A stretch of DNA of 64,000 bases, taken from NCBI GenBank assembly GCA_033675545.1, contig JAWDGP010004625.1, forward strand, positions 246,501-310,500, in the 5' to 3' direction. Positions 11,101 to 23,046 of the stretch are shown here, in pieces. The position numbers were made by a program, and so were the translations under genes. The notes below the pieces were generated by a model. That model had not been told where the DNA came from and did no database searches. It was given only the letters and a program-made list of their open reading frames with translations. This stretch comes from Elysia crispata. Taxonomy: Eukaryota; Mollusca; Gastropoda; Plakobranchidae. Position 1 is the stretch's first letter; each line of letters begins with the position of its first letter.

Positions 11101-14100
11101 ATTTAAACAGTGTAATGCATTTTTGTCGAACTTGTATTTGCATGAATTATGTCTATTTAGCTGTTACTTTGGTTATTGTTTAAGGTGGTTTTAGTTATCT
11201 TGGCAATGTACATTTATCAGAAGCATGTTTAATTCTCAGTATTTTTTTCTATCTTTGTGTGCTTTGTTTGCTATTGTCTTGAAGTTGACCTCAATTCATG
11301 GCTTGCTTGTCTGTTAAATTCAAGGGAAGAATAAACAAGCTCAGTGTGTTGGTTTAGTAGGGGAGAGCAACATGTTAAATCATAGGTCAAATATTTGTAT
11401 ATAATTATAAATGTGTGGTTTATGGACTGGTTGGGACAAACCCACATTTGTTTATATCTATATGAGTTGAAAAAAGAAAAAAATGCACTCAACAGCTCCT
11501 GCTGTTGATAGTGTATGTGTGCCTTGTATTACCTCCCCACAAGTGGGCATTGATAATGTCATTGTTTTCATTTGTAAAATTTTTCATGGTTTCATCTACT
11601 TCATTGCACATTTCACCAGATTTATAAATCTTCTCTTATATGGTTATCTGGATCTATGGAATAAACAAAGATACATTTCTAATCATTGTACATAAATACT
11701 CTTCATTGTTTTTAATTCCAGTTCAGATGGGTGTACCTTCAAAACCATTTATAAATAATTGGTTCTCAGTTGCGGTCCCCACACTCACCACATTATGTGC
11801 CAGTTCGGTTTTCTTTATAATTTTTGGGGCATACATTCAAGCTTTATTTTTCAAAGTTTGATTTTGACAGTTTCGTCATATTACGTTGAAGCATTAACAT
11901 TTTCCCTAAATTTATTTGTAACCTTCACCACTTTTTGTAGCCATTGTGAATAGCTCCTTTCACCTGCATTAGTATATATTTTTTCCATTATCTTGTTGAT
12001 GTATATACTCAGTAGCTGGTCATCTGTATAGGTATTGCACTTTGACCAAAAGATTAAAAGTCACCCATTTTCATATATATCTTTAAAAATAGACTAAATG
12101 AAGGGGTCTAAAATCTTTCCGTCCCATTAAAAAAAATTCAGAAAATATCTTTTCTCTCTGCACTCTGTGTGGATTTTGTTAACATTTTCTGTTTCACTTT
12201 TTAAACATCCGTAAAAGCCTATCTGCTGAATGGACTCGAAAAAAACAATCGCACCCCATCTTTTCAATTCTTTTCTCTGAATCGTGGAGAAAACAATGCC
12301 AATACAAATTGGATAAATATAATACAGAAGATCATTTTCAGTTTTTTAAATTTTTAATTCATGAATGGCACTTAAGCACTTCCATTGATAATCTTGTGAT
12401 CTTGGAAATTGTTAAAAACTTGTAAAATTACTGTTAATCCTTGGTCCTAAATGTGTATTGGTTTTGGAGTTCTTGTTTATATACATGTATTTCTCTTATT
12501 CAAATTTTATCTCCATTTGTAATATGCACTTTAAACTTTCTTTTCCCGTGGATCCAACTCACTGAAGTATCCATTTTTTTCCTATCAAATTTTAAAAAGA
12601 AATTTCTTCATTATTCAGTCAATTAGAGGCTTGAATGTACCTTGCTTTTGCATGCATTTTTTTTTTTTTAAATTATATGAGCTGTAAAACATCAGCATAG
12701 TTATTTTCATCATTTTGACTCTGCTATTTTCCACAGTATTCTTTCTTTCTTTCTTTCTTTTTTTTTAACCTCAGAGTATATCTAAAGACTATCAGGTTTA
12801 TTCCCACCTTGGCATTAAGCAGAGCGTTTCTAAACTACTTATGGTTAACTTTGTTTTCATGATCTTTTACGCTAAGTATTCCATGATTTCATGACTGGAT
12901 TTTTATCCCTGAAAGAATATTGTTTGAGAAGACATTGGTACTTGCTTCATTATGAAGATGAAGATGACATTGCATCTGAAAACTAGGATGCTGAAAGTAA
13001 ATCACCCAGGAGGATGGCAATGACAACATGGTTGTTCAATATATCTGAAGTGTCCACAAGCCAGCGATTAGTTGCATGATCTGTGAAAACAGAATGCCTT
13101 TACCAGAGCTAGGGATGCAGAGTGGGACAGAAAGTTAATTTGTTCAAGTTTATTTTTTATTTCATGTATGATATTAAAAAAAGTTCGATTTTCTCTTCTT
13201 TATCTTGGCCTAAACAATTTTATTGATTACATTCCACATTAGGTATTTTCCGTTTGCACATACTCCAATTTCTTTGTTGGTTTTCCTTTATTTGGAGACG
13301 AATAATAAACAGAGGTTACCTGGAAAATAATTAATCACCATCCTCCTGGAAATGTGTGTACATGTATATATTAAATTTTTTTTTGAGTAAAGGTTTGTGT
13401 AGAGCAATGTTTCGATCATTTTTTTTTTCTTTAAATACAAGATTTGAGTGTTTTTGAGTTTTCAAAATGAAAAAGATAAAAATTTTGAAATGGAGAAATA
13501 ATTTTTACTTGTGGAATCCTTTGACAAGGTCTTTGTTAATTTGAATTCTTCTTTTTCTTCGCCCTTGTGCTTTTAGCTTGCTGTTGCATTTTTATTTATG
13601 CATTGTGCATTGTATATTCCAAAATATGAACTTTTACCACAAGATATTATGTTTGCTTGATTCAGACAAAATCAAACATTGAAACCTTGGGCTTGTGAAT
13701 ATCCTCTCTCCCCCTGTTTATTCATCATCCAAAGTGTTACTTTGAAGTATTATATAAATGTATGCAGTTGTAATCTTTTTTCAACTTTCACAGAAAAAAG
13801 AAAACCAACCAATTTTGAAGTTATAGAATTTGCCAGTTGACTTCTTTAGAATTGCATCTAGTTATTTTGAGATGAAAAAAAGTAACCAGAGGTTCATGCA
13901 TTTGAAAATGTAAAAAGGGCAGCAGCGCATAGCATTGCAGACAGGTCACAATGCCCATTCCCAGCTTGCTTACGATGGAGTGTCTCTCTTACTTCTAGTA
14001 TCCTTAGCTACCATTGATTTAGAGCTTCATGTTCTATTATTCAAAATGATTGGCTTACAACTTGACATCTAGGGGTGTAATTCCAACTTGGTATAGAGGG

Positions 14101-17100
14101 GAGAATGTTCTAGGTACATTGTGCTGTTCTCAGGTCTTTACTTCCTCATGCACTAAAGAGTGAAGTCATTTGTAATTATAAGCACATCTAATATTGCTCT
14201 CAATGCTAACCAAGTAAGCTTTGACATGTTTTTTAAATATTGTTTGTTTTACATGGAATATATATTATATATGATAAATATTTATATTTGTGTCGTGTTC
14301 GAATGTTGCTGATCTATTTCTTTAATTTGTTCTTCAGATAATTACAGGAGTTAATGAAAGAAATCTATCTATATCAATAAACATTGTTATATTTTAATAG
14401 TCTTTCCACCTTTAATATTTTCGAGCTAGGAATGGGATATAATCTTGATGGTGATAACTTTTTATGCAGAGCTTTTTGTGTGTCAGAGCGCATCTCAAAT
14501 GGGATATTAATGAGAAATATGTATTGCTTGCCCTAGAATTATTGTATTTTTAAGCATATTTATGGATCATAATTTAAGTTCATTATTTATTTCTGCAGTT
14601 CTGAATATCACACCTTTGAGCTTTATAACTTTCCTCTTTAAAAATGATCAGTCTGTTTGATTCTGTTGGATTTTGGCAAATCCTGGTACTTGTTTACCGT
14701 TTATTGTGATCAGTCTTCATGACTTGGAACAACAACAAGAAAATCAGCATTTGGAAGTAGGTGCATTCCTTTTCTCACTTCACAGAAAGCCAATAATCAT
14801 AACTTTTGAGGTTTATAATTGCATGCAACCTTTGCCAGAGTTGAGCTCATAGAAACGCTTAAAGAAAAAAAAAAAGGATTTGAAAGTTAATATATGGGCG
14901 TTTGAGACACTTATACTGAGTTAGAAATAAAGTTATGTGGGGAGACAATAAAGCGGAATAATTTTAATATTAAATTTTCTTTACCTTTTCAAAATTTTTT
15001 AGCAACCTTAATGTTTAGGTAGGCAGGTGCTAGAACAATGTTGGATACAGATCCTAATGTGGATATTAATTAGTGGCAAATATAGTCTTTGCACTGTATT
15101 GTTTTAGTGTTATTAACAAAAGCATTCTGTTCTGCTTTGTCAGTTTTGTCTTCTTGATTTTTTTTGTTTATAATTTTTTTTCAGTAAATTACTTTGTTAT
15201 TGTCCAATATATAAACCTGTCTGGTCACCGTCCTTCATTCAACATACGGCATAAACTTGCCACAATTTTGTGGGCTTTTGAATTAATGTTTATGTAAATG
15301 CAATTTTTCTTTCTTATAGATTCCTTAAATTTTTTAGTTATTTTTTCTTCTTTAAAATTTGTTTCAATTTAGCATTTAACTCTTTGTAGTGGGTTGTTTT
15401 TTTCAAAGTTTGAAATCACCTTGAAGTATGTTTTGTATGTATTACAACATAATTATATATATATAGCTAACATTTCATTCCATGCTTTCTTTTTTAACCT
15501 GATGGCTTCCTGTTAAAAAAATTTTTTCAACATCTTATTTTAATGGAGTTGGTGTGCACAATTAGAAGTGTTTCTTTGCCTCATGTACTTAAGTAGTTAA
15601 AGCTGTTAATACAACCTTTTGCCCGTTTTCACATATCTTTCTTAGCTAGACTCGAAGGGGAAAAAAAAAAAGAGTGGGCTCCCACTTTGATTTTGCGATC
15701 AAAATGTATTATTTGTTCACTTATGGGTAAATTGAAATAAATTCTGTGTGTCACTATGACATCTAAACTCATGATTTATCAAATTCTGTAAAGTTTTAAG
15801 ATGGAAAACAATTTTATTATGCAGTTTGGAAAATCAGACATTTGTTTCAATTTTGATGAATGAAATCTACTTCTATATGTGTTTGCCATAAAAATGAGAC
15901 ATGCTGGATAATTTTGAAGTCAAAAGAATTCCTTTTTTTTTTTTGGTTTAAAATGAAGATGGTCATAATCCTGATTTTCTTTTTCTTGCTTCACCTTTAA
16001 TAGGTTTCTTAATTTTTGGGGCATTAATCTCATGTATGTATTGTATTGTTTTTGTTCTTTACGTCCAAAAGACAAGGTAGTGTTTACATAACTGGATATC
16101 TAGTCAGAATTTTGTTCCTTACACAGCTTTTAGACAACAAAGAGAGAACGTTGTTAATATACTCGGAGAAAACCTGCGCTTTGCCAAAACATTTCCTTCA
16201 ATTTCTTTGATTTTAAACATCCATGTTAATAAATAATTACGCTTTGACAACATTTGTCTGTTCCTCTTCCTACCAATCAGACTACTATAACTGTATATTA
16301 TTATTGTTTAATGGTTGTAACATGAATTTTTTTTCCATTTGCCAGAATACTTTTATATTATCAACCAATCAGTGAATCTAGAATGAGGTGGATTTATATT
16401 GTTCATGAAATCAGAATTTTTTTCTTTTTTTTTTCAGGAGTTAACTACATGTATTGATCAAACCCAAAAAAAAAAAGGCATTGATGATAATTTTTTAAAA
16501 AGCTTTAGAGCTTCACTGATCACAGAAGAGGAAAAGGGATTCATCCTCATGATCATTTTATCTCTCTAGAGGAGTCTGATCAATTCAATTCATTGTCAAG
16601 ATTTTTCATGTGTGGGACAAGAGACAGGTTGATATCACATAAGTTTTAACTATCTTCACACTAGATTTTGGCTTACTATTTTTAAGGGTATGGGAGAAAG
16701 ATGTAGTCCTATATTTTCAAATGCTTTTTTTTTTCCCTTTTCTTTAATCTATAGCACGGGTTCTATAACCTTTTATACTTTTACTATGTATCGGTACCAT
16801 ATCAATGTTGTGCAGCTTTTCAAAACATTTTTCCTTCTTATCTGTCATGTAGTTCGTAGCTATGAGTCAATTTTTTGTGTTTGATCTTAGTAGTGTTTTT
16901 TTTGTGTGTGCAATAATTGGTGCATTTTTTGTCCATTTCCAATTATTTTTTTCCTTCTTTCTTTCTCCTTTTCCTGACTTCTTCACCGCCACAAAGGCCT
17001 AAGACAGGCAGGTCATAGGTCATGCCGTTGGAATCCTTTTTTCTAATGTTTTTCCCAGCTTGTGTGCGTTGTGTGTAGGCATGCATGCATGTGTGTGTGT

Positions 17101-18203
17101 GTACGCCATCATGTTGTAGAACTTTAACAGTTTGGGATCAAAGTGTAAACACAAATTAAAAGAATACACAAAAACAAAGCTTTTGTTTGATTTTTCTTTG
17201 ATTTGAGGATGTGTTCAAAATTTGAATTTAAAAAAAAAAATGAATGGTGTGACAGTTCATTGCTTGGTACACAAGTGTAACTAAAAGTAGAGGGCAAAGG
17301 AACTTAGGATTCTTCCTAGTAGACTTTTTTTTAATTTGTTTTTATAATTACAATTGTAGGACTTGGTAGTCTGCGACAAATATGAAGATCTGTTAATATC
17401 TTCCCCATTTTGCGAAAAATAAAACAGAAAACTAGTCACTAAATAAGGCATTCCAAGTTAGTCTGGCTCAAATTACACATATTTGTTTTGACTGAGAAGT
17501 AAGATCAGGAACTCTTCATTTAAATTTTTAATGCTAAAAATCTCTCATTTCATTGCCGTTGTTTACTTCCAAATTGAATATCTTAAGATATACCTGTACA
17601 AGAAATTGCTAATGGTAATTGAGGCAACTTTTTGCTGAAAACTTTAGTGAACAAAATTCAATAGCTGTCTATATTAGTATATAGATAACTCGGTTCCTTC
17701 TCAAAACAAGTGCCATGTTGAACACTAGTCACCTTCAAGGATGTTATTGTTAGAAAATTTTATTTGCAGCAATTTTGCCTTTAAATAGCTTGATCCCATT
17801 GGGTTGTTTTTTCATGTTCTTTCTGTAAGCACAAAAGAATGAAAATGATTAAGTCAAGAGTTGGACTGCTATTATCACACTGATCTTAACATTATTTTCT
17901 ACAATAACTGTAGTTGGCTTTGTAAGGCAAGGTAACCTTCGCTGGTGAGGACTACTTTTTTATGGTCTGCAGAGAAGGCAGTTGCACGCACACACTCAAG
18001 CCTAGCACGAATTGCATAATAATTCACCAATTCATGGTTTGAATTTCGCTCACCTTGTACAATGAAATAGACATATCACTTAGGGTCTTACTCTTAAGCA
18101 CATGGGAATAGTCATGGGTTTGTAGCCTTGGCCGAATCTGAGAATTAGGTACTGAGGCTACTCTTTGCTGAATTGAAAACTGCACTGCACTGTATTTTGT
18201 TAA
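8138..18203 (+). other. HIPK 3' UTR and intergenic AT-rich DNA
   Basis: About 10 kb with no supported coding region. AATAAA-type hexamers that could end the HIPK transcript occur at 10132, 11051, 11660 and 14376. Vertebrate HIPK mRNAs have very long 3' UTRs, so any of these is possible, and the sequence alone does not decide. T-rich and A-rich runs are frequent; a short TTTC run lies near 12740 and a short TG run near 17090. Confidence 0.5.
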
Positions 18204-18208
18204 TCAGT
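18204..18208. repeat. Target-site duplication TCAGT, left
   Basis: TCAGT abuts the left terminal inverted repeat and is repeated exactly beyond the right one at 31780-31784. A sixth base does not match, although Polintons usually make 6-bp duplications. Confidence 0.75.
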
Positions 18209-18470
18209 AGTAGTATATATAAGGCTGGTTCTGGGCCACCTTGTACGAAAAACATACCACATCTACATGCACTCGGACCCCAATTCTGCATGTACGGAAA
18301 ACACGCCTGGCCTACATACACAATTACCCCAATTCTGCATGTACGCAGATCACTTTTTTCGTACACGCGGCAATTCTGCATGTTCACATATGGCGCTGGG
18401 GGGTTTGGGGCCACCTTGCACGAAAAACATACCACATCCACATGCACTCGGACCCCAATTCTGCATGTAC
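18209..18470. repeat. Left terminal inverted repeat
   Basis: Matches the reverse complement of 31518-31779 without gaps over 262 bp, with about 5 substitutions. Contains a TATATA run near the tip and several copies of the CAATTCTGCATGTAC motif. Two degenerate copies of one internal block, each beginning GGGCCACCTTG, lie at about 18234 and 18411. Confidence 0.93.
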
Positions 18471-18572
18471 GGAAAACACGCCTGGCCTACATGCACTCGC
18501 GAGGCAATTCTGCATGTACGCCAAACACTTTTTTCCTACACGCACTCGCGAGGCAATTCTGCACGTACACAT
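18281..18572. repeat. Subterminal iteron-like array (CAATTCTGCATGTAC)
   Basis: Copies of CAATTCTGCATGTAC or close variants begin near 18281, 18330, 18371, 18456, 18505 and 18554, spaced by about 40-85 bp and separated by similar spacers (GGAAAACACGCCTGGCCTAC type). The last two lie outside the region shared with the right end. Subterminal arrays like this often bind a replication or transposition protein; that role is inference here. Overlapping ORFs through the array are repeat shadows. Confidence 0.8.
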
Positions 18573-18665
18573 CTGGCCTACACACGTGGACTAGGGTTGC
18601 TTTGCAATAAAAAAATATCTGTATTTAAAGAAAAAACGTTTTTTAGTATATACGCAATAGTCAAC

Positions 18666-18935
18666 ATGAGGGGGACAAACAGCTGTGAATGGCTGTTGTT
18701 GGGAAAAACGTATATCTGTGGTAGGAGCTGCATGGGGAAATACTGCAGCGTCCACAATGCCAGGATAGCAAAGGGCGGGGGCACGATTCCCTGTATAGGC
18801 TGCGGAGTAGGGGTAAAAACAGCTCTAGCTCGTTGTAAAGAATGTGGCGCAGATTGTGCTCGAGTCAAGAAATGGTGGGCTAGGCAGCAGATTTTTAGGG
18901 AGGAGTTTCTACGCCTTTCCACCATAGAAATTTAG
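18666..18935 (+). CDS. Small Cys-rich zinc-binding protein, 89 aa
   Basis: Starts at ATG 18666 (MRGTNSCEWLLLGKTYICGR) and ends at TAG 18935. Cysteines occur as C, CGRSCMGKYCSVH, CIGCGV and CKECGADC, which would fit two or more zinc sites, followed by a basic tail with a helical end. It lies between the left repeat and the polymerase in the same direction. I recall similar short CGR.C...YC..H proteins beside polymerase genes in such elements, but I cannot verify that here. Function unknown; nucleic-acid binding is a guess from the Cys pattern. Confidence 0.7.
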   Translation: MRGTNSCEWLLLGKTYICGRSCMGKYCSVHNARIAKGGGTIPCIGCGVGVKTALARCKECGADCARVKKWWARQQIFREEFLRLSTIEI

Positions 18936-19032
18936 CTATGCCAGCGAGCCTTCGACCTCGTGTAAGGGGTAAATTTTAGCTAATATTTTTTTAATTTAGA
19001 CATTTCTTTACACATAGGTATATAAATCCACA

Positions 19033-19155
19033 ATGGTGACTATGGATGAGTACATAGAACAGCTACTGGCAGAGATGCCAGATTCGGCTTTCCACGATGT
19101 GGTGAAAAACATCCTGGATGAGCCAATTCCCGAGGCTTTTAAAGACGTTTGCTGA
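19033..19155 (+). CDS. Short acidic ORF, possible detached N-terminus of the polymerase
   Basis: Encodes 40 residues starting MVTMDEYIEQLLAEM and ending with TGA at 19153-19155. Its end overlaps the start of the open polymerase frame, which has no ATG near its beginning (first codons from 19149 lack a proper start). The acidic helical sequence and position suggest that it is the original N-terminus, separated by a frameshift near 19145. A short independent gene is the alternative. Confidence 0.45.
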   Translation: MVTMDEYIEQLLAEMPDSAFHDVVKNILDEPIPEAFKDVC

Positions 19156-22100
19156 AGCCTCTACAGCCTAGGAAATATCGGCATATTCCTCCACCACGAA
19201 AGGCAAAAGCGAGGAAAAGGAAGGCCATCCAGGAGAAATTTGACCCCATCGCGAGCCACAAGGTTCTGAGGTCTGTGGGGGACTACCAGGAGGAGCTCCT
19301 GGGTCTGTTTGAAGAACCGGAAGAAATCGCCTTCCGGCGGACGCGATGGACGCTCGGAAACTTCCTGCGCGGGTGGCAAATGGATGTGCCCCAGGGGCAC
19401 CCACAAGGTGCTGACCCCAGAATCTTTCTCCAGAGTGTGGAACCACAGATCCGCGAAAAACTCGAGGAGGAGCTCAGAGCCTTAAGAGGAGGGTTGAAAT
19501 TCCAGCTGGCTCTCAAGGTGGAGCTTGTAAAAGTAAACCCAGACGGCAGCGAGGAGTTCATGGAACCTGTTCTACGACATAGACAGGAGGCCGTACTCCA
19601 GGAAAGCGAGATCGCAACAGCCCTCGAGGAAGCATTCCCGAGGCTGCAGGAAACTCTCGAAAAATTGACCCAGAGAGGATCTGGGTGGGCGGTAGTGCAG
19701 GTTCGCAAACTTTGGTTAGATATCGCCCGATATCAACCTCTCCGGGGCGGATCCTACATCCCACTGCCGCCGGAACTGAAAAACAAGAAGGCAGTGGTCA
19801 ACGTGAAAAACATGGATGACCACTGTTTGCGATGGGCCCTTCGATCTGCCCTGTTTCAAGCTGCAGACCACCCATACAGACCCGCCAATTACCCCGCCGC
19901 AGATGGCCTAGACTTCACCGGTATCGATGCCCCCACACCAATATCTCAGATCGGCAAGGTGGAGCGCCAGAACGACCTTGCCATCAACGTGTTCGGCTGG
20001 GAAAAGGGAGTGATCGTGCACCACATCTCAAAACAGCCAGAAGACATGCCCAGGACAAATCTGCTGCTTATACAAAAGGCCGGCAAGTTCCACTACACCT
20101 GGATAAAAAATCTAAACCGACTGCTCCATGACCAGAACAAAAACGGAAGGAAGAAGCACTTCTGCGAGCGCTGTCTTCATGGTTATTCCAGGGAAGACCT
20201 GCTGGAAGCTCACAGGTCGGAGTGCAAGGGAATCGGCCAGACAGCCGTAAGGGTGGAGATGCCCCAAGAGGGCAAGCTCACCTTTCAGAACCACCACAAG
20301 CAGCTGCCCGCGCCTTACGTTATCTACGCCGACTTCGAAGCCCTCACCACGAAAGTCGAAGGGCCGGAGCTCGACCCGACAAAAAGCAACACCCAGAGGA
20401 CACAACACCACGAGGCATGCAGTTACTGCTACGTAGTGGTGCGGTGCGACGGGAAGACAGAGGCGCCTGCCCAATACCGGGAGCCCAACGCAGCAGAACA
20501 CTTCCTCCGAGCTCTCGAAGTGGAAGAGCGTGGGATCCAGAAAGTGCTGGCGAAACCGCAAGACATGAGAATGACAAGAGCAGACTGGGAGAGCCACAGG
20601 ACTGCGAGCAGATGCCATGTGTGTGACGGACTCCTGAAAGGAGACTCTGTAAAGGACCACTGCCACATAACCGGCAAGTACCGAGGAGCCGCCCACAGCG
20701 CCTGCAACCTCAAACTGCGGCTCAGCCCAAAGACCACAACCATACCAGTTGTGTTCCACAACCTGCGGGGGTACGACAGCCACTTGCTGATGCAGGCGAT
20801 ATCCAAGGTGGAGGGGCGGGTTTCCTGCATCCCCAACAACACCGAGAAGTATATATCCTTCTCCCTGGGGCAGCTGCGCTTCATCGATAGCGCCCAGTTC
20901 CTGCAGGCGAGCCTCGACAAGCTGGTATCCGCAAACAAGCCCGAGGCCTTCCACATCACGGCCCACTACGAGCCCGACCGCGAGCTGCTCATGCGCAAAG
21001 GCGTGTACCCCTATGAGTACATGGACTCCTGGGAGCGTTTTGAAGAGACCCAGCTTCCACCGAAGGAGGACTTCTACTCCAAGCTCACAGGCGCAAATAT
21101 TTATTTCCGATAGTGACTACACCCATGCCTAGAGGGTCTGGGAGACCTTCGGGTGTCAAACCCTAGGCAACTACACCGACCTCTACTGCCGGACCGACGT
21201 GCTGCTCCTTGCCGATGTCTTTGAGAACTTTCGAAAGACTTCCCAGAAACAATATGGGCTGGACCCTGCGAATTATTACACCAGTCCAGGCCTATCTTGG
21301 GATGCTCTCCTCAAAAAGACCGGAGTAGAACTGGAGCTGCTAACAGACTATGACCAACACCTCTTCATCGAGAAGGGGATGCGTGGAGGCATCTCGATGG
21401 TGTCGAAGCGCCACGCCAGGGCGAACAACCCCGCAGTAGAGGGATACGACCCGGAGAAGCCCAACAACCACATTCTCTACCTTCACGCCAACAACCTTTA
21501 CGGGTGGGCCATGAGCCAGCCCCTTCCGACTGGCGGATTTCGATGGGTAGAGGACTGTGATGGGCTGGTTGGTACAATCCAAGACCAACCGGCCGACGGG
21601 CCCGAGGGTTTTATCCTCGAGGTGGACCTGGAGTACCCCCAGGAGCTTCACGATGAGCACAACGCCTACCCGCTCGCTCCAGAGCGCATGGTGGTTCAGA
21701 AAAAGTGGATGTCAGAGTATCAGCATGGCCTCCTGGGCAAAGGTATGGCGTCCGCCGAGGTCGAAAACTGGTCCCCAACCTCCGCGACAAGAATCACTAC
21801 GTGCTCCACTACCGCAACCTCCAGCTTTACTTGGGACTCGGGATGAAGCTGGAAAAGATACACCGCGCCCTGAATGGAGCCCTACATTCGGATGAACACC
21901 GAGCTGCGAAAGCAGGCCACCAGCGCCTTCGAAAAGGATCTCTACAAACTGATGAACAACTCTGTCTTCGGTAAGACCATGGAGAACCTGCGAAAGCGAG
22001 TCGACGTCAAACTGGTGCGCGCACACGAGGAGGACAAACTCCGCCGTCTCCTGGCTAGCCCGTCTTTCGCCAGAGCAAACATCTTCGACGACGACCTCGC

Positions 22101-22311
22101 CGCCATAGAGGTCCACAAGAGCAGCCTAGTCCTTAACCGACCCGTATACGTGGGCATGAGCATTCTCGACCTATCGAAGACGTTAATGTACGACTTCTAC
22201 TACGGGCAGCTGAAGAACCAGTACGGAGACCGGTGCCAGCTCCTCTACACCGACACCGACAGCGACAGCCTCCTCCTCGAGATCCAGCAGCAGCAGCCAT
22301 TGTGCTACTAA
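19149..22311 (+). pseudogene. polB: Family-B DNA polymerase, broken and truncated
   Basis: Replicative polymerase of the protein-primed type seen in Polinton-like elements. The frame is open 19149-21113, with exonuclease motif I near 20322 (YADFEAL), an endonuclease-VII-like zinc module at about 20611-20709 (CHVC..DHCH..GKYRG..H..CN), and exonuclease motif II (NLRGYDSHLL) near 20760. Breaks: a frameshift at about 21092-21108, an in-frame TAG at 21130-21132, a frameshift at about 21755-21770 and another at about 21870-21885. Motif A reads LYLHANNLYGW, with His (21484-21486) where the catalytic Asp is expected. Motif B (LMNNSVFGKTMEN) and motif C (LLYTDTDS, followed by an extra DS) are present. 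The gene ends abruptly after motif C at 22311, so the thumb is missing. It is non-functional. Confidence 0.93.
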
Positions 22312-22553
22312 GGAGAAATGTTAGAAGGAATAATCCCACGTTTAATCCCACGTTTAATTAACTCGTCCTTAGTTAAAATGGCGAACGAGACATTCATAAA
22401 CATCATCCCGGCATCGCGCGCCGTCGTGTCGAGTTTTGGTAAGCTCCCTTTGATGGCCATCTGGGTGAACTTAGCATACCCTATCGAAAGCCCGCTGACA
22501 AAAGCGGCATGATACATTGTGTTCGCTATAACTTTTCCGTCAATCGAAGCCAT
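22308..22553 (-). CDS. Conserved small hydrophobic protein, 81 aa
   Basis: Starts at ATG 22553 (MASIDGKVIANTMYHAAF), chosen over an upstream TTG. Two moderately hydrophobic helices flank a short charged loop (LPKLDTTARDAG), and the protein ends KRGIIPSNISP. A 12-bp tandem duplication (TAATCCCACGTT, 22331-22354) adds a repeated KRGI near the C-terminus. It converges tail-to-tail with the truncated polymerase; the stop codons overlap. Probably a virion membrane or accessory protein of the element; not otherwise recognised. Confidence 0.65.
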   Translation of the reverse strand: MASIDGKVIANTMYHAAFVSGLSIGYAKFTQMAIKGSLPKLDTTARDAGMMFMNVSFAILTKDELIKRGIKRGIIPSNISP

Positions 22554-22560
22554 GGTGTTG

Positions 22561-23046
22561 TTATTCCATATAATGGGGATTGTGCGCAACCTTTAATTGC
22601 TGAGCAGGACCCGCGCTGCTTTTCAGGGTGGTCTTTTTCTCCTTTGGCGGCGGCGGTTCTGCGCGGTGAAACTTAGACCAATAGACCAGCCCCCCGACAG
22701 CGGCCACCAGTGCGCCTAAATATAACATAGAGACTTCTTCTTTTTTGTCGCTGCGTCGGAGCGGAGCGGCTTCCGCGGCGGGCGGGTCGGCCACGAACGC
22801 GGGATCCCGCAGAGCCTCCTTGGCTTCCGCGAGTTCTCTCTCAAGTCGCTCCGACTTGGCTTTCCTGGCGGCGGCGCCGGCACGCCCCGCGGCAGCCTTC
22901 TTCTCGTTTTTAGACGGCTGGCTGGGTGCCGTCACCCTCAAAACAGGTTGTGGCTCCATCTGCGTGGTTGTTTCCGGCGGCTCCGTCGGCGTGGTTGTCT
23001 CCGGCGAATCCGACGGCGGAGTCACATTGCTGTCTCTCGAGTCCAT
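22561..23046 (-). CDS. Single-pass membrane protein with charged helix, 161 aa
   Basis: Starts at ATG 23046 (MDSRDSNVTPPSDSPETTT). Residues 1-50 are Pro/Thr/Ser-rich and likely disordered. About 50-85 form an Ala/Lys/Glu-rich helix (KKAAAGRAGAAARKAKSERL) with coiled-coil character. About 105-122 form one membrane segment (MLYLGALVAAVGGLVYW), followed by a Lys/Pro tail. Its first 137 bases overlap the 3' end of the upstream 260-codon gene in another frame. Function unknown; a structural or membrane-linked protein is an inference. Confidence 0.65.
   Translation of the reverse strand: MDSRDSNVTPPSDSPETTTPTEPPETTTQMEPQPVLRVTAPSQPSKNEKKAAAGRAGAAARKAKSERLERELAEAKEALRDPAFVADPPAAEAAPLRRSDKKEEVSMLYLGALVAAVGGLVYWSKFHRAEPPPPKEKKTTLKSSAGPAQQLKVAHNPHYME

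Noticed and set aside
18173..18610. Three overlapping ORFs of 117-222 codons across the left terminal repeat
   Set aside because: They are shadows of the repeat units; the same peptides occur in several frames and again at the right end. Only the ATG at 18666 opens a distinct protein.
20112..20966. 284-codon minus-strand ORF
   Set aside because: Antisense shadow of the polymerase gene caused by high GC; the sense strand carries the conserved motifs.
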